Assembly (NCBI RefSeq): GCF_000350085.1 | Contig: NZ_CAUM01000097.1 | Coordinates: 1-64,000 of the forward strand | Direction: 5' to 3' | DNA: 64,000 nucleotides | From: Mesorhizobium metallidurans STM 2683 | Lineage (GTDB): Bacteria; Pseudomonadota; Alphaproteobacteria; Rhizobiales; Rhizobiaceae | Shown: positions 19,531 through 32,893 of the stretch, in pieces | How positions within the stretch are numbered: position 1 is the stretch's first letter | Layout of the letters: every line of letters begins with the position of its first letter | Made by a program: the position numbers and the translations under genes | Notes under the pieces: model-generated | The model's input: only the letters and a program-made list of their open reading frames with translations | Databases searched by the model: none | Told to the model about the DNA's origin: nothing

Positions 19531-21036
19531 ATGGAATTCGACTGGTCCTATACGATCGGGCTTCTCTGGAGCCGCGACTTCTGGAACGCAACCCTGCTTG
19601 TCGTTGAACTCAGCCTGGCGAGCTGGATCATCAGCGTGATACTTGGATTCTTCGTCGCCCTTTCGCACCGATCCGGGTTCCTCGCGGTAAGAAAGATCGC
19701 CTCCGTATACGTCTGGTTCTTTCGCAGCCTCCCGCTGCTGGTCTTGCTGATCTTCGTTTACAATCTCCCGCAAGCGTTCCCGTCGACGGGCTCATTTCTC
19801 TCGATTCCGTTCATCTCCGGTCTGATCGCGATCGTTCTAAGCGAGACCGCCTACATCGCCGAGATCCACAGAGGCGCGCTGGTCTCCGTCAGCAAGGGAC
19901 AATACGAGGCCGGGCATGTGCTCGGTCTGTCACGCTCCGGCATCCAACGGCTCGTGGTCATTCCGCAAGCGCTACGGATAGCTCTCCCGTCGCTCGCGAA
20001 CGAGTTCATCTCGATCGTCAAACTGACGTCGCTTGTCTCGGTCATATCGCTGGCGGAAATTCTTCTTGTTGGCCAGCGCTACTACACTCAGAATTTCAAG
20101 GTTATCGAAACCATGGTGGCGGTCGCGTTCTACTACGTGCTAATCGTGACCGTTTTTGACACGTTGCTGAAGGCGCTGGAACGACACCTCGATTTTTCCA
20201 ATCGTCTCACCGCACTTTCGAAGGCCGGGGCTGACGGGGCGGACTCCGCGTCGGACTTGCCCTCGATCGTGGAACGGGTCGACAGCCAACCCGCAATTCG
20301 GCTTGACCGTGGGGGGAAATCCTTTGGCGACAATTCCGTATTCAACAACTTGAATCTGGCCGTTCGTCAGGGAGAAGTCGTATCTATTATCGGACCCTCT
20401 GGATCAGGGAAGACCACACTTATCCGGTCACTGAACGGGCTTGAGACGCTTGACCAGGGTATCGTGTATCTGAAGGAAAAACCCTTCATTGCCGGACGTG
20501 AGGAGCAACTCGGCAGAACCTTGCCGAAAGCCAAAAATGAGATGCTGGAACTCGGAATGGTGTTTCAGAGCTTCAATCTCTTTCCCCACAAGACGGTACT
20601 CGGGAACGTCACGCTGGGCCCCCGTTATCACAATCGCGGAAGCGTCGGCGAGATTCGGTCCAGCGCCAGGGCGATCCTGAGCCAAGTCGGAATGCTCGCG
20701 CACGAAAACAAGTATCCGCATCAGCTTTCGGGCGGCCAGCAGCAGCGCGTCGCCATCGCAAGGGCATTGGCGATGAAGCCGTCGGTCTTGCTGTTCGACG
20801 AACCGACGTCGGCACTGGATCCGGAGACGGTTGGCGAGGTGCTTCGCATCATGGCCGATTTGGCAAAATCCGGTCGGACGATGATCATCGTGACGCATGA
20901 GATGAAATTCGCTCTCGAAGTGTCGGACCGGGTGATTTTCATGGAAGGCGGGAAGGTCATCTTCGACGGATCGCCGAATGCGCTGCGTGAGGAACTTTTG
21001 CGGGATGTCCGGCTCGCCGATTTCGTCCGCCTTTGA
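19531..21036 (+). CDS. Polar amino acid ABC transporter, permease-ATPase fusion
   Basis: One 501-residue chain holds a His/Glu/Gln-type permease (about residues 1-225, five membrane segments, EAA loop with [30 protein letters not shown]) and an ABC ATPase (about 250-501). The ATPase has Walker [14 protein letters not shown] near residue 288, Q-loop [14 protein letters not shown], signature [14 protein letters not shown] near 400 and Walker [16 protein letters not shown] linker rich in Ala, Asp and Ser joins them. Such transporters normally use separate chains, so two copies of the fusion would make the whole membrane complex. The binding protein would be the interrupted gene directly upstream. 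The start at 19531 is chosen because it leads straight into the permease. Confidence 0.9.
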   Translation: MEFDWSYTIGLLWSRDFWNATLLVVELSLASWIISVILGFFVALSHRSGFLAVRKIASVYVWFFRSLPLLVLLIFVYNLPQAFPSTGSFLSIPFISGLIAIVLSETAYIAEIHRGALVSVSKGQYEAGHVLGLSRSGIQRLVVIPQALRIALPSLANEFISIVKLTSLVSVISLAEILLVGQRYYTQNFKVIETMVAVAFYYVLIVTVFDTLLKALERHLDFSNRLTALSKAGADGADSASDLPSIVERVDSQPAIRLDRGGKSFGDNSVFNNLNLAVRQGEVVSIIGPSGSGKTTLIRSLNGLETLDQGIVYLKEKPFIAGREEQLGRTLPKAKNEMLELGMVFQSFNLFPHKTVLGNVTLGPRYHNRGSVGEIRSSARAILSQVGMLAHENKYPHQLSGGQQQRVAIARALAMKPSVLLFDEPTSALDPETVGEVLRIMADLAKSGRTMIIVTHEMKFALEVSDRVIFMEGGKVIFDGSPNALREELLRDVRLADFVRL

Positions 21037-21052
21037 GAGCGAAGAATACCAG

Positions 21053-22291
21053 ATGACCCGAATGACTGTTGATGGCGAACGGCTTGTTCGCCGACTGAAG
21101 GAGCTGGGGGCCGTGGGCGTCGACCAGGACGGCCGATTGACAAGGCTGGCCGCCACCGACGCCGACAAGGCTGGCCGTGATCTATTCGTGAGATGGGCTA
21201 AGGAAGCCGGACTGAAGGTTTTGGTAGATCGCATCGGCAACATTTTCGCGGTCTACGAAACACCGGAAAATTCTGGAACGGCACCTATCATGATGGGATC
21301 GCATATCGATACGGTTATTGACGCAGGAAATTTTGACGGATGTTACGGCGTTCTGGCAGGGCTCGGCATCGTTGAAACGATCATGGCCGAGGGAATTCAC
21401 CTAGCGAGACCGCTTGTCGTCGCTGCCTTCACCAACGAGGAAGGCGTGAGATTCACCCCTGATATGATGGGTTCCTTGGTCTATGTGGGCGGAATGGACG
21501 CCGAAGTAGCGCTTCAGGCAGTTTCAATCGACGGCAAGCTGCTTGGCTACGAGCTGGAGCGTATCGGATACGCGGGAAAGCTCGATCCGGAGTTGCCGGC
21601 TCCCGAAGCCTACGTCGAGCTTCACATCGAACAAGGTCCCGTTCTCGAATCCTTGGGAATGCAGATTGGCGTCGTTGAAGATCTACAGGGCATTTCATGG
21701 CAGCGGATCACGATCGATGGCGTTGCCAACCATGCCGGAACGACACCTATGGACCTGAGGCGCGATGCCGGATATGCGGCCGCGAAAATCATGGAATTCG
21801 TGCACGAGCGCGCCATGGAATACAACACGGAAATGGTCGGGACGGTGGGATCTGTCCATTTCGAGCCCAATGCGATCAACGTAATACCCTCCCGTGCCAC
21901 TCTTACGGTGGACCTGCGCAGCCCGAAGGAAGAGCGGCTCCTGGAGGCGGAGGCCGCGCTTGCAGAGGAGCTCACATCGATTTCGAATGCCCTAGGTGTA
22001 ACCGCCAGAAGTGAGATACTCGCCCGAACACAACCAGTACAATTCTGCGACGATATCGTCGCCAGGATCGAGCAGGTCGCGGAGCTGCGAGGTTTCAAGT
22101 CCGTAAGGATCACATCGGGAGCTGGACACGACGCTCAGATGATGGCCCGCCTATGCCCGACCGCTATGATCTTCGTGCCAAGCGCAAAAGGCATCAGCCA
22201 CAATCCCGATGAATATACCCCGGACCGCGACCTGATCAACGGAGCGCACGTCTTGCTGGACGTGGTAACAGACTTGGCGGGTAAGCACTGA
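21053..22291 (+). CDS. M20 family amidohydrolase (allantoate/N-carbamoyl-amino-acid hydrolase type)
   Basis: This 412-residue enzyme belongs to the Zn-dependent hydantoinase/carbamoylase subfamily of M20. Metal-binding motifs are MMGSHIDTVIDAGNFDG (His, Asp), AAFTNEEGVRF (two Glu) and ELHIEQGPVLE (His), and SGAGHDAQMMARLCPTAMIFVPS (His) follows near the C-terminus. Members cleave N-carbamoyl-L-amino acids, ureidoglycolate or allantoate. It starts 16 bases after the transporter fusion gene, so it is probably in the same operon. Its place behind dpaL suggests that it removes an N-acyl or N-carbamoyl group from an amino acid, but the substrate is not known. Confidence 0.9.
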   Translation: MTRMTVDGERLVRRLKELGAVGVDQDGRLTRLAATDADKAGRDLFVRWAKEAGLKVLVDRIGNIFAVYETPENSGTAPIMMGSHIDTVIDAGNFDGCYGVLAGLGIVETIMAEGIHLARPLVVAAFTNEEGVRFTPDMMGSLVYVGGMDAEVALQAVSIDGKLLGYELERIGYAGKLDPELPAPEAYVELHIEQGPVLESLGMQIGVVEDLQGISWQRITIDGVANHAGTTPMDLRRDAGYAAAKIMEFVHERAMEYNTEMVGTVGSVHFEPNAINVIPSRATLTVDLRSPKEERLLEAEAALAEELTSISNALGVTARSEILARTQPVQFCDDIVARIEQVAELRGFKSVRITSGAGHDAQMMARLCPTAMIFVPSAKGISHNPDEYTPDRDLINGAHVLLDVVTDLAGKH

Positions 22292-22594
22292 CTGCTATCG
22301 CGTAACGCGACTGGCGTCCGCAGCATCGTACATGGCCCGCAAGGGAAGATTGACGGCAAAGTATGTCTGCCGTGGAGAAACGGCCGAGCTGAGAGAAGCG
22401 ACGCTTCGCAAGACAGCGTAGCCGCTAACGGGCTGGACGCTGTGCTTGGGAACCCAAGACGTATCTTTTCAGTTCAGTGCAAGGAGGGCTGAATACGCGT
22501 TCCATGAGCTGCCGCGCCTAGGAAGGCGCCAGGCGTTGGCTTGTCCGCTTCTGCCGCCCGGTCGGTCTGAAGCTCCGAGGGAGGGTCTGCCATC
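22292..22594. other. Intergenic stretch without a recognisable gene
   Basis: About 300 bases separate the M20 amidohydrolase gene from the sugar-binding protein gene. No open frame here looks like a protein, no tRNA fold was found, and no T-run terminator was seen. Short dyads exist, for example CGCGTAACGCG at 22299-22309. The start of the sugar-transport operon, with GGAGGG at 22579-22584 close to its ATG, must lie here. Confidence 0.5.
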
Positions 22595-23863
22595 ATGAAA
22601 TTTCACCCCGCACTTGTCGCGTTTGCCGTCGCTGCGTTTCTGACGGCTGGGCCGGCGTGGGCTGTCGACCTCGCCATCGTCTCGGGCGATACCGGCAACG
22701 GCCAGAGAATCCTTCGCGAGATCCTCGATCAATACGAGAAGAAGACCGGCAACAAGGTCACCGTCGTTCCGGTGCCGCCCTCGGGGACGGACCAGTTCGG
22801 CCAATACAGGCTCTGGCTCGCCGCTGGAAGCAGCGACGTCGACGTCTATCAGACGGACATCATCTGGGCCCCGCAGCTTGCAAAGCAGCTCGTTGACCTG
22901 ACCGAGGCGACCGATGACGTCGTTGGCGCCCATTTCCCGTCGATCATCCAATCGCAGACCGTCGATGGCAAACTGGTCGCCTTGCCGATTTTCACTGACG
23001 CCCCGGCGCTCTACTATCGCAAGGACCTCCTCGACAAATACGGCGCCAAGGTCCCGGCCAACTGGGCCGAACTTACCGACACCGCCAGGCTTGTCATGGA
23101 CAAGGAGCGCGAGGCCGGCAACAAGGACATGTGGGGCTTCGTCTTCCAGGGCAACGCCTATGAGGGGTTGACCTGCGATGCACTCGAATGGGTCAAGTCG
23201 AATGGCGGCGGCCAGATTGTCGAGCCGGACGGCACCATCTCCATCAACAATCCGAAGGCAGCTGCAGCGCTGGAAATGGCCCGGAGCTGGGTGGGAACCA
23301 TCTCGCCTCCCGGCGTTCTGGCCTACCAGGAAGAAGAATCGCGCGGTGTCTGGCAGACCGGCAACGCCGTCTTCATGCGCAACTGGCCCTACGCCTATGC
23401 GCTTGGCAATAGCGAAGGCTCCCCCGTCAAGGGCAAGTTCGAGGTGACGACCCTGCCGCCGGGGTCGGGTGAGGGCGCGCGCCCGGCTGCAACGCTTGGC
23501 GGCTGGAACCTGGCCGTTTCCAGATATTCGAAGAACCCGGACGTAGCGATCGGGCTGGTCAAATGGATCGCCTCTCCTGCGATGCAGAAGTACCGCGCCT
23601 TGCAGGGGGGATATCTGCCGACCATCCAGGCGCTCTACGACGATGCCGACATTGCCAGCGCGCAGCCGGTCATTCCGCGCTGGAAGAACGTCGTTCTCAA
23701 CGCGGTACCGCGTCCCTCGGCCCAGGCCAAGAGCAGGTACAATGAGGCATCGAGCGAATTCTGGACCGCCGTCCACAACACCCTGTCCGGCGAGGGCACG
23801 GCTGCCGACAACCTTGCCGATCTCGAGTTCTCCTTGACCAGGCTCAAAGGCGCCGCCTGGTGA
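22595..23863 (+). CDS. Carbohydrate ABC transporter substrate-binding protein (trehalose/maltose-like)
   Basis: This family-1 periplasmic binding protein has 422 residues and a Sec signal peptide ending near AWAVD (residue about 24). Resemblance to trehalose/maltose-binding proteins is seen in DQYEKKTGNKVTVVP, LWLAAGSSDVDVYQTDIIW and PALYYRKDLLDKYG. It starts a three-gene CUT1 set with two permeases and overlaps the first by 4 bases (GTGA). The thuEFGK system of rhizobia has this layout, but the sugar here cannot be confirmed by reading alone. Confidence 0.88.
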   Translation: MKFHPALVAFAVAAFLTAGPAWAVDLAIVSGDTGNGQRILREILDQYEKKTGNKVTVVPVPPSGTDQFGQYRLWLAAGSSDVDVYQTDIIWAPQLAKQLVDLTEATDDVVGAHFPSIIQSQTVDGKLVALPIFTDAPALYYRKDLLDKYGAKVPANWAELTDTARLVMDKEREAGNKDMWGFVFQGNAYEGLTCDALEWVKSNGGGQIVEPDGTISINNPKAAAALEMARSWVGTISPPGVLAYQEEESRGVWQTGNAVFMRNWPYAYALGNSEGSPVKGKFEVTTLPPGSGEGARPAATLGGWNLAVSRYSKNPDVAIGLVKWIASPAMQKYRALQGGYLPTIQALYDDADIASAQPVIPRWKNVVLNAVPRPSAQAKSRYNEASSEFWTAVHNTLSGEGTAADNLADLEFSLTRLKGAAW

Positions 23864-24804
23864 TCTCACGGCACCCAAGCTCGCTGTTGATGCGCCAGCG
23901 CGCTCGCTCGGCATGGCTGTTCCTTGCCCCGATGCTCATCGTGCTCGCCGCCGTCGCCGGCTGGCCACTTCTGCGCACGATCTATTTCAGCTTCACCGAT
24001 GCCTCGCTGGCGGACCTCGAGGCCAGCCGGTGGATTGGCTTCGCCAACTATTTCTCGGTCCTGCAAATGCCGAGCGGTCGGGTCATCCATGACGGGCTGC
24101 TCGCCGACCCGGTCTGGTGGCGCGCCGTCTGGAACACGGTGCGCTTCGCGGTGATTTCGGTGACCTGCGAGACCATCCTCGGCATGATCGTCGCGCTGGT
24201 GCTCAACGCCGAATTCCCGGGCCGCGGCATCGTGCGCGCCGCCATCCTCATTCCCTGGGCGATCCCGACCATCGTCTCGGCGAAGATGTGGCAGTGGATG
24301 CTCAACGACCAGTTCGGCATCATCAACGACGCCCTTCTCAGGCTTGGCTTGATCGGCACCAAGATCGCCTGGACGGCCAGCGCCGATACGGCGATGTTCG
24401 CCGTCCTCATCGTCGATATCTGGAAGACGACGCCGTTCATGGCGCTGCTCATCCTCGCTGCCCTGCAGATGCTGCCGCAGGAGATCTACGAGGTCGCCAG
24501 GCTCGATGGCGTCAGCCCGTGGAAGGTTTTCTGGAAGGTCACCTTGCCGCTCATCCGGCCGGCGCTGATGGTGGCTGTCATCTTCCGCGGCCTCGACGCC
24601 CTGCGCATCTTCGACCTGATCTACGTGCTCACACCCAACAACGTCCACACCAAGTCGATGTCGGTATTTGCCCGGGAGAACCTGTTCGAATTCGACAAGT
24701 TCGCCTATGGATCCGCCGCCTCGACGCTGCTCTTCGTCATCCTCGCGCTGCTGACCATGCTCGTTCTGCGGTTCGGCCGGGTGAGACTGGACAAGGATTA
24801 TTGA
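23860..24804 (+). CDS. CUT1 sugar ABC transporter permease (MalF type)
   Basis: The start is a GTG overlapping the TGA of the binding-protein gene; an ATG at 23890 is possible. The 314-residue protein has six membrane segments. It carries the EAA loop EIYEVARLDGVSPWKVFWKVTLPLIRPAL near residues 207-235, and NTVRFAVISVTCETILGMIVALVLN, both typical of the MalF/ThuF class. It should pair with the next permease and a MsmX/UgpC-like ATPase, which is not encoded in the window. Confidence 0.92.
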   Translation: MISRHPSSLLMRQRARSAWLFLAPMLIVLAAVAGWPLLRTIYFSFTDASLADLEASRWIGFANYFSVLQMPSGRVIHDGLLADPVWWRAVWNTVRFAVISVTCETILGMIVALVLNAEFPGRGIVRAAILIPWAIPTIVSAKMWQWMLNDQFGIINDALLRLGLIGTKIAWTASADTAMFAVLIVDIWKTTPFMALLILAALQMLPQEIYEVARLDGVSPWKVFWKVTLPLIRPALMVAVIFRGLDALRIFDLIYVLTPNNVHTKSMSVFARENLFEFDKFAYGSAASTLLFVILALLTMLVLRFGRVRLDKDY

Positions 24805-24806
24805 TC

Positions 24807-25631
24807 ATGTGGATCGTCAAGCGCGCCGCCTTTTACCTGCTCGTCGCCGTCATCGTCCTCGTCGCGGTGTTCCCATTCTACTACGCCATCATCACCAGCC
24901 TGAAATCAGGGACCGCGCTGTTTGAGGTCGACTACTGGCCGAAGATGATCAGCTTCAGCAATTACAGGAGCGTCTTCACCGAAGGGACGTTCCTGCGCAA
25001 CCTGTTGAACTCGCTGTTCGTCTCCAGCGCCGTCGTCATCATTTCGCTGTTCCTCGGCGTTACCGCCGCCTATGCGCTTGCGCGCATCCGCTTTCGTGGC
25101 CGCTCTGCTTTGCTTTTCATCATCCTGTCCGTCTCGATGTTCCCGCAAGTGGCGTTGCTTGCCGGTCTTTTCGAACTGATCCGGACGCTGGGCCTCTACA
25201 ACTCGCTCTTGGCATTGATCTTCTCCTACATGATCTTCACCTTGCCGTTCACCGTCTGGGTGCTTACCGCCTTTGTTCGCGACCTTCCGATCGAGCTCGA
25301 GGAAGCGGCGATCCTCGACGGCGCGACGCCCTGGATCATTATCACGCGCGTTTTCCTGCCGCTGATGTGGCCGGCGCTGGCGACCACCGGGCTTCTCGCC
25401 TTTATCGGCGCGTGGAACGAGTTCCTGTTCGCTCTGACGTTCACCTCCAACAACGAGCAGCGAACAGTGCCGGTCGCGATAGCGCTGCTTTCGGGCAGCT
25501 CACAGTTCGAGATCCCCTGGGGCAACATCATGGCCGCATCGGTGATCGTCACCGTGCCGCTCGTCATCCTCGTCCTCATCTTCCAGCGCAGGATTATCAC
25601 AGGCCTCACCGCGGGTGGGGTCAAGGGATGA
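24807..25631 (+). CDS. CUT1 sugar ABC transporter permease (MalG type)
   Basis: ATG 24807 (MWIVKRAAFYLLVAV) follows the previous stop by two bases. The 274-residue protein has six membrane segments. The EAA loop is PIELEEAAILDGATPWIIITRVFLPLMWPAL near residues 160-190, and the C-terminus QRRIITGLTAGGVKG is the classical MalG ending. The next gene on this strand is aspS, so the operon ends here without an ATPase gene. The ATPase may be shared from another sugar operon. Confidence 0.93.
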   Translation: MWIVKRAAFYLLVAVIVLVAVFPFYYAIITSLKSGTALFEVDYWPKMISFSNYRSVFTEGTFLRNLLNSLFVSSAVVIISLFLGVTAAYALARIRFRGRSALLFIILSVSMFPQVALLAGLFELIRTLGLYNSLLALIFSYMIFTLPFTVWVLTAFVRDLPIELEEAAILDGATPWIIITRVFLPLMWPALATTGLLAFIGAWNEFLFALTFTSNNEQRTVPVAIALLSGSSQFEIPWGNIMAASVIVTVPLVILVLIFQRRIITGLTAGGVKG

Positions 25632-25865
25632 GGTGGTAAACACCTCATCGGGCACGCACCACATGGCTCGACTTTGGCCGCGGCGCGAAGGTCGGCTTCG
25701 GAAAGGCCGACCAAGAGTATCGGGTTCTGGTCGAGGCTGAAGTTCGAACGGAGATGCCACTCAAGCGCCGTCTGCCTTGACAAAGCCGGCCTCTCATGTG
25801 CTTTTCGCGCAAATTTCGGGCCGGGCCATCATGCCTTGGCCGCAACCCAGCATCCGGACTTAGCA

Positions 25866-27662
<1,797 letters not shown>

Positions 27663-27696
27663 AAACCTCCCGCAACCGATTCTATTGATTCATGAA

Positions 27697-27723
27697 AAAG
27701 CCCGGCGACCGCAGCCGGGCTTT
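27697..27723. terminator. Bidirectional intrinsic terminator between aspS and the convergent gene
   Basis: GCCCGGC at 27700-27706 pairs with GCCGGGC at 27714-27720 around a 7-base loop. It is flanked by AAAA on the left and TTT on the right, so it can act in both directions. It lies between the aspS stop (27662) and the stop of the minus-strand gene at 27746. Confidence 0.85.
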
Positions 27724-27745
27724 GCTGTTCGAGCGGCCGTTTCGA

Positions 27746-28936
27746 TCAGTCTTCGTTCGCCTTGACGGTCACGCCAAGCGTCTTCGGCAGGTCGAGCGGG
27801 TTGGACATGGCGCCTGCCATGATCAGCGCGAACGGCACCGCTGCCGACGGCTCGGCCGAGATCTCGAGGCTCTGCGGATCGTCGAGATATTTGCCGACCG
27901 CAGCCGTCACCTCGGCCGTCAGTTCGGGATTGTTGAGCTGCGCCATGCCGAAAGGCACGATCGCCTTGGCCTGGTTGGCGATGTCCTTGCCGGACATGCC
28001 TTGCTGCTTGCCGACATAGTCCAGCACCTTGTTGGTCAGCGAATCGTCGTCGAAGCGGACGCTGGCGCTGTTGAACGAAAGCTGCTGCAGGAGGCCGAGC
28101 ATGGCCATGCCCTCAGCCGATTTGTCGGCGCCTTCGGGCTGCGCCGCCATCTTCTTCTGCATCTGCTGCAGCGACTTGATGACGTCCAGCGTGTAGCCGC
28201 CGAGATCGAAGGTCATGCCGAGCGTGCCGGCATTGTCGACGGAGATGTCGTATTTCGACAGTTCCATCTTGCCGTCCGAAGGCTGCCAGGTACCGGCCAT
28301 TTCGAGGTTGCCCGTGATGTTCTGGTAACCGAGGGCGTTGATCACTTCCTTGGATTTCGGATCGTCGACCAGTGTCAGGTCGGCATTGAACTTTTCCGTG
28401 GTACCCGAAAACGCCATCGCCTTGCCTTCGGCTGGCGGCGTGATTTCGATTGCAAGCCCGTCCATCGAGAAGGCGGTCTTGTCGGCGATCTTGACTGTCA
28501 TGTTGTCGAGTTCGGCCGACTTGTACATCATCAGCGAACCCAGCGGTCCCGTCGCCCCGTCTGCCGGAACCGTCATGTCATGGATGACGAAGGGGCTGAG
28601 GTTGAGCGTGACCCCATCCTGGCTGCGCTGGAACGCCGAAGTCGATACGGTTGCGATGGCATAACCGCCATTGGCCTCGGTCACGCCTTCGAGCTTGACG
28701 TCGCCGATCGGCAGCGTTTCCTTTTCAGCTGCCGGTTTGACGGACACGCCTTGCAACACCATGCTGGAAGCATCGCCGGTCACTCCGGTCCACGAAATGT
28801 CGACGCCCTGGGCGGCCATGGCCGCCTTCAGCCGGTCGGCGACCGCCGTATCCTGTGCGAAAGCCGCGTTCAGCGGCAGCGTTAGCAAAAAGGTCGAAAA
28901 AGCAAGCTTTTGAAGAGTTGAGCTTTTGATTGTCAT
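27746..28936 (-). CDS. Secreted hypothetical protein
   Basis: From ATG 28936 (MTIKSSTLQKLAF) this encodes 396 residues with a clear Sec signal peptide cleaved after NAAFAQ (about residue 28). The mature part is acidic, rich in Gly, Ala, Met and beta-prone segments, without membrane helices or cysteines that I can identify. I cannot name its family with confidence. The longer in-frame start at 29131 would hide the signal peptide, so it is rejected. It is convergent with aspS and divergent from parC. Confidence 0.75.
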   Translation of the reverse strand: MTIKSSTLQKLAFSTFLLTLPLNAAFAQDTAVADRLKAAMAAQGVDISWTGVTGDASSMVLQGVSVKPAAEKETLPIGDVKLEGVTEANGGYAIATVSTSAFQRSQDGVTLNLSPFVIHDMTVPADGATGPLGSLMMYKSAELDNMTVKIADKTAFSMDGLAIEITPPAEGKAMAFSGTTEKFNADLTLVDDPKSKEVINALGYQNITGNLEMAGTWQPSDGKMELSKYDISVDNAGTLGMTFDLGGYTLDVIKSLQQMQKKMAAQPEGADKSAEGMAMLGLLQQLSFNSASVRFDDDSLTNKVLDYVGKQQGMSGKDIANQAKAIVPFGMAQLNNPELTAEVTAAVGKYLDDPQSLEISAEPSAAVPFALIMAGAMSNPLDLPKTLGVTVKANED

Positions 28937-29260
28937 CGCGAGTTCCCTGAGAGTGTCCTGAAATTGTTTTTCGAATTTCTTTGCGCCATCACCATTCCGT
29001 GACGAACTGGACGGGAAAAAGGCGCATCCCGCACAATGGCCGAAAATCACCGCGAAAGCCAAACCGATCAAGAGTCCTATGCGCGGTGCCGCGAGTTTGT
29101 CATGAAAACCGGTCATCTTCACCCGTCGCATTCCGCCTTAGAGCCGGCATGTAACAAGTTGATGTTGGCCGGCGCGGTGGCATTTCCATTCCTGTTGCAG
29201 ATGGGCTGCTCCATTCCTGCGCCTCTTGCCGCGAATCACCCACTCGGCTAGTCCCAGCCC

Positions 29261-31513
<2,253 letters not shown>

Positions 31514-31638
31514 TCTCTGGACGACAGCATTCCTTCGCACCCCCTCTGTCCTGCCTACCTTTCCCTTCCCAAGCGCCTCCGTTCAAACATTTGGAATGTC
31601 GTCACGATTGCTGCACTATAATCATCCATAAGCGATGC

Positions 31639-31659
31639 GGCGATGCAGGCTGCATCGCC
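31639..31659 (+). other. Perfect 9-bp hairpin in the leader of the AI-2E gene
   Basis: GGCGATGCA (31639-31647) and TGCATCGCC (31651-31659) form a perfect stem with a GGC loop. One possible ATG (31643) of the next gene lies inside the stem. There is no following T-run, so it is not a standard terminator. It may shape the leader RNA or be a binding dyad. Confidence 0.45.
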
Positions 31660-31681
31660 GTGGTCGGGGAGAGTCGGGCAT

Positions 31682-32893
31682 TTGAAGGAAGCAAAAATCC
31701 AGAAATCGGAACGCCAGCAGCGCCTGTTCGGTCTGTCGACGCCGCTCAGGGCGGCCGTCATCCCACCGCTGTCGGCCGCGCGCTGGCTGCTGGTGCTGAT
31801 CGTCGCCGCCGGCGTCTATTTCTTCCATGGCTTCCTGGTCCCGGTGCTGGCCGCTCTCGTCATCGCCTTTGCCAGCTGGCCGCTCTATCGGCGGCTGCTT
31901 GCTGGTGTCGGCGGCAACCGCACGATCGCCGCGACATTGGCGATCCTGTTCATCCTGGCCTTCCTGGTGGTGCCGATCGCGCTCGCCGGCGCCTACGCCA
32001 CCAACGAAGTCCGCGACTGGGTCGGCTGGGCGATCGAGACCAACCGCGAAGGCGCGGTGACGCCGCACTGGATCGCCACGCTGCCTGTGGTGGGCGACTG
32101 GCTGAACGAGCAGTGGACGCGCAATCTCGGCCATCCTGGCGGCATCGGCGAACTGATCCAGCTGATCAGCGGCGCCAACATCGGCAGCATCTATCGCGGC
32201 GTGCTGGCTGCCGGCGGCAGTGTCTTCGGGCTTCTGCTGGCCTTGCTGTTCATGCTGATCGCGCTGTTCTTCGCCTATCGCGACGGCGAGCATTTCGCCG
32301 GGCAGGTCGACCGTCTCGGCGAACGCATCCTGCCGGCCAGGTGGGAGCGGATCTCGCGCGTGGTGCCGGCGACCATCTCCTCGACAGTGACAGGCATGAC
32401 CGTGATCGCCATCGGCGAGGGGCTGGTGCTGGGCGTCGCCTACTGGCTGGCCGGCGTGCCGTCGCCGGTGACGCTCGGCGCACTGACCGGCATCATGGCG
32501 CTGATCCCCGGCGGCGCCCCGCTGTCGTTTACGCTTGTCTCGATCTATCTCGCCGCCAGCGGCTCGCTGATGGCGGGGCTGGCGCTATTCATCTGGGGCT
32601 CGGTGGAACTCTTCATCGTCGACAAGACATTGCGCCCGAAACTGGTCGGCGGCCCAATAAAGCTGCCGTTCCTGCCGACCTTTTTCGGCCTGATCGGCGG
32701 CGTCAAGACCATGGGCTTTCTCGGCCTGTTCATCGGCCCGGTGCTGATGGCGCTGCTGGTCGCGATCTGGCGCGAATGGCTGCGCGAGGTGGAACTGGCC
32801 GACGAGTCCGCCTCGGAAGCGCCCGCTGGACCGGAGGGCGCCCCGCCGCAGATAGAGATCGTCGCCGACGCGAAAAAGATTCAGGCCGGGTGA
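31682..32893 (+). CDS. AI-2E family (YdiK/PerM) membrane protein
   Basis: About eight membrane segments and the AI-2E family motifs are present: ALFFAYRDGEHFAGQVDRLGERILP, the conserved TGMTVIAIGEGLVLGVAYWLAGVPSPVTLG block, and IGGVKTMGFLGLFIGPVLMALL near the C-terminus. Family members export AI-2 or act as Na+/H+ antiporters; the function here is not known. I favour the TTG at 31682, which follows GGGGAGAG by 8 bases; the in-frame ATG at 31643 is buried in a hairpin and adds 13 residues. Its 3' end overlaps the convergent DMT gene by 13 bases. Confidence 0.85.
   Translation: MKEAKIQKSERQQRLFGLSTPLRAAVIPPLSAARWLLVLIVAAGVYFFHGFLVPVLAALVIAFASWPLYRRLLAGVGGNRTIAATLAILFILAFLVVPIALAGAYATNEVRDWVGWAIETNREGAVTPHWIATLPVVGDWLNEQWTRNLGHPGGIGELIQLISGANIGSIYRGVLAAGGSVFGLLLALLFMLIALFFAYRDGEHFAGQVDRLGERILPARWERISRVVPATISSTVTGMTVIAIGEGLVLGVAYWLAGVPSPVTLGALTGIMALIPGGAPLSFTLVSIYLAASGSLMAGLALFIWGSVELFIVDKTLRPKLVGGPIKLPFLPTFFGLIGGVKTMGFLGLFIGPVLMALLVAIWREWLREVELADESASEAPAGPEGAPPQIEIVADAKKIQAG

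Noticed and set aside
29036..29251. Possible small gene of 71 codons upstream of parC
   Set aside because: No ribosome site and no recognisable features; it overlaps the likely promoter regions of parC and the divergent secreted-protein gene.
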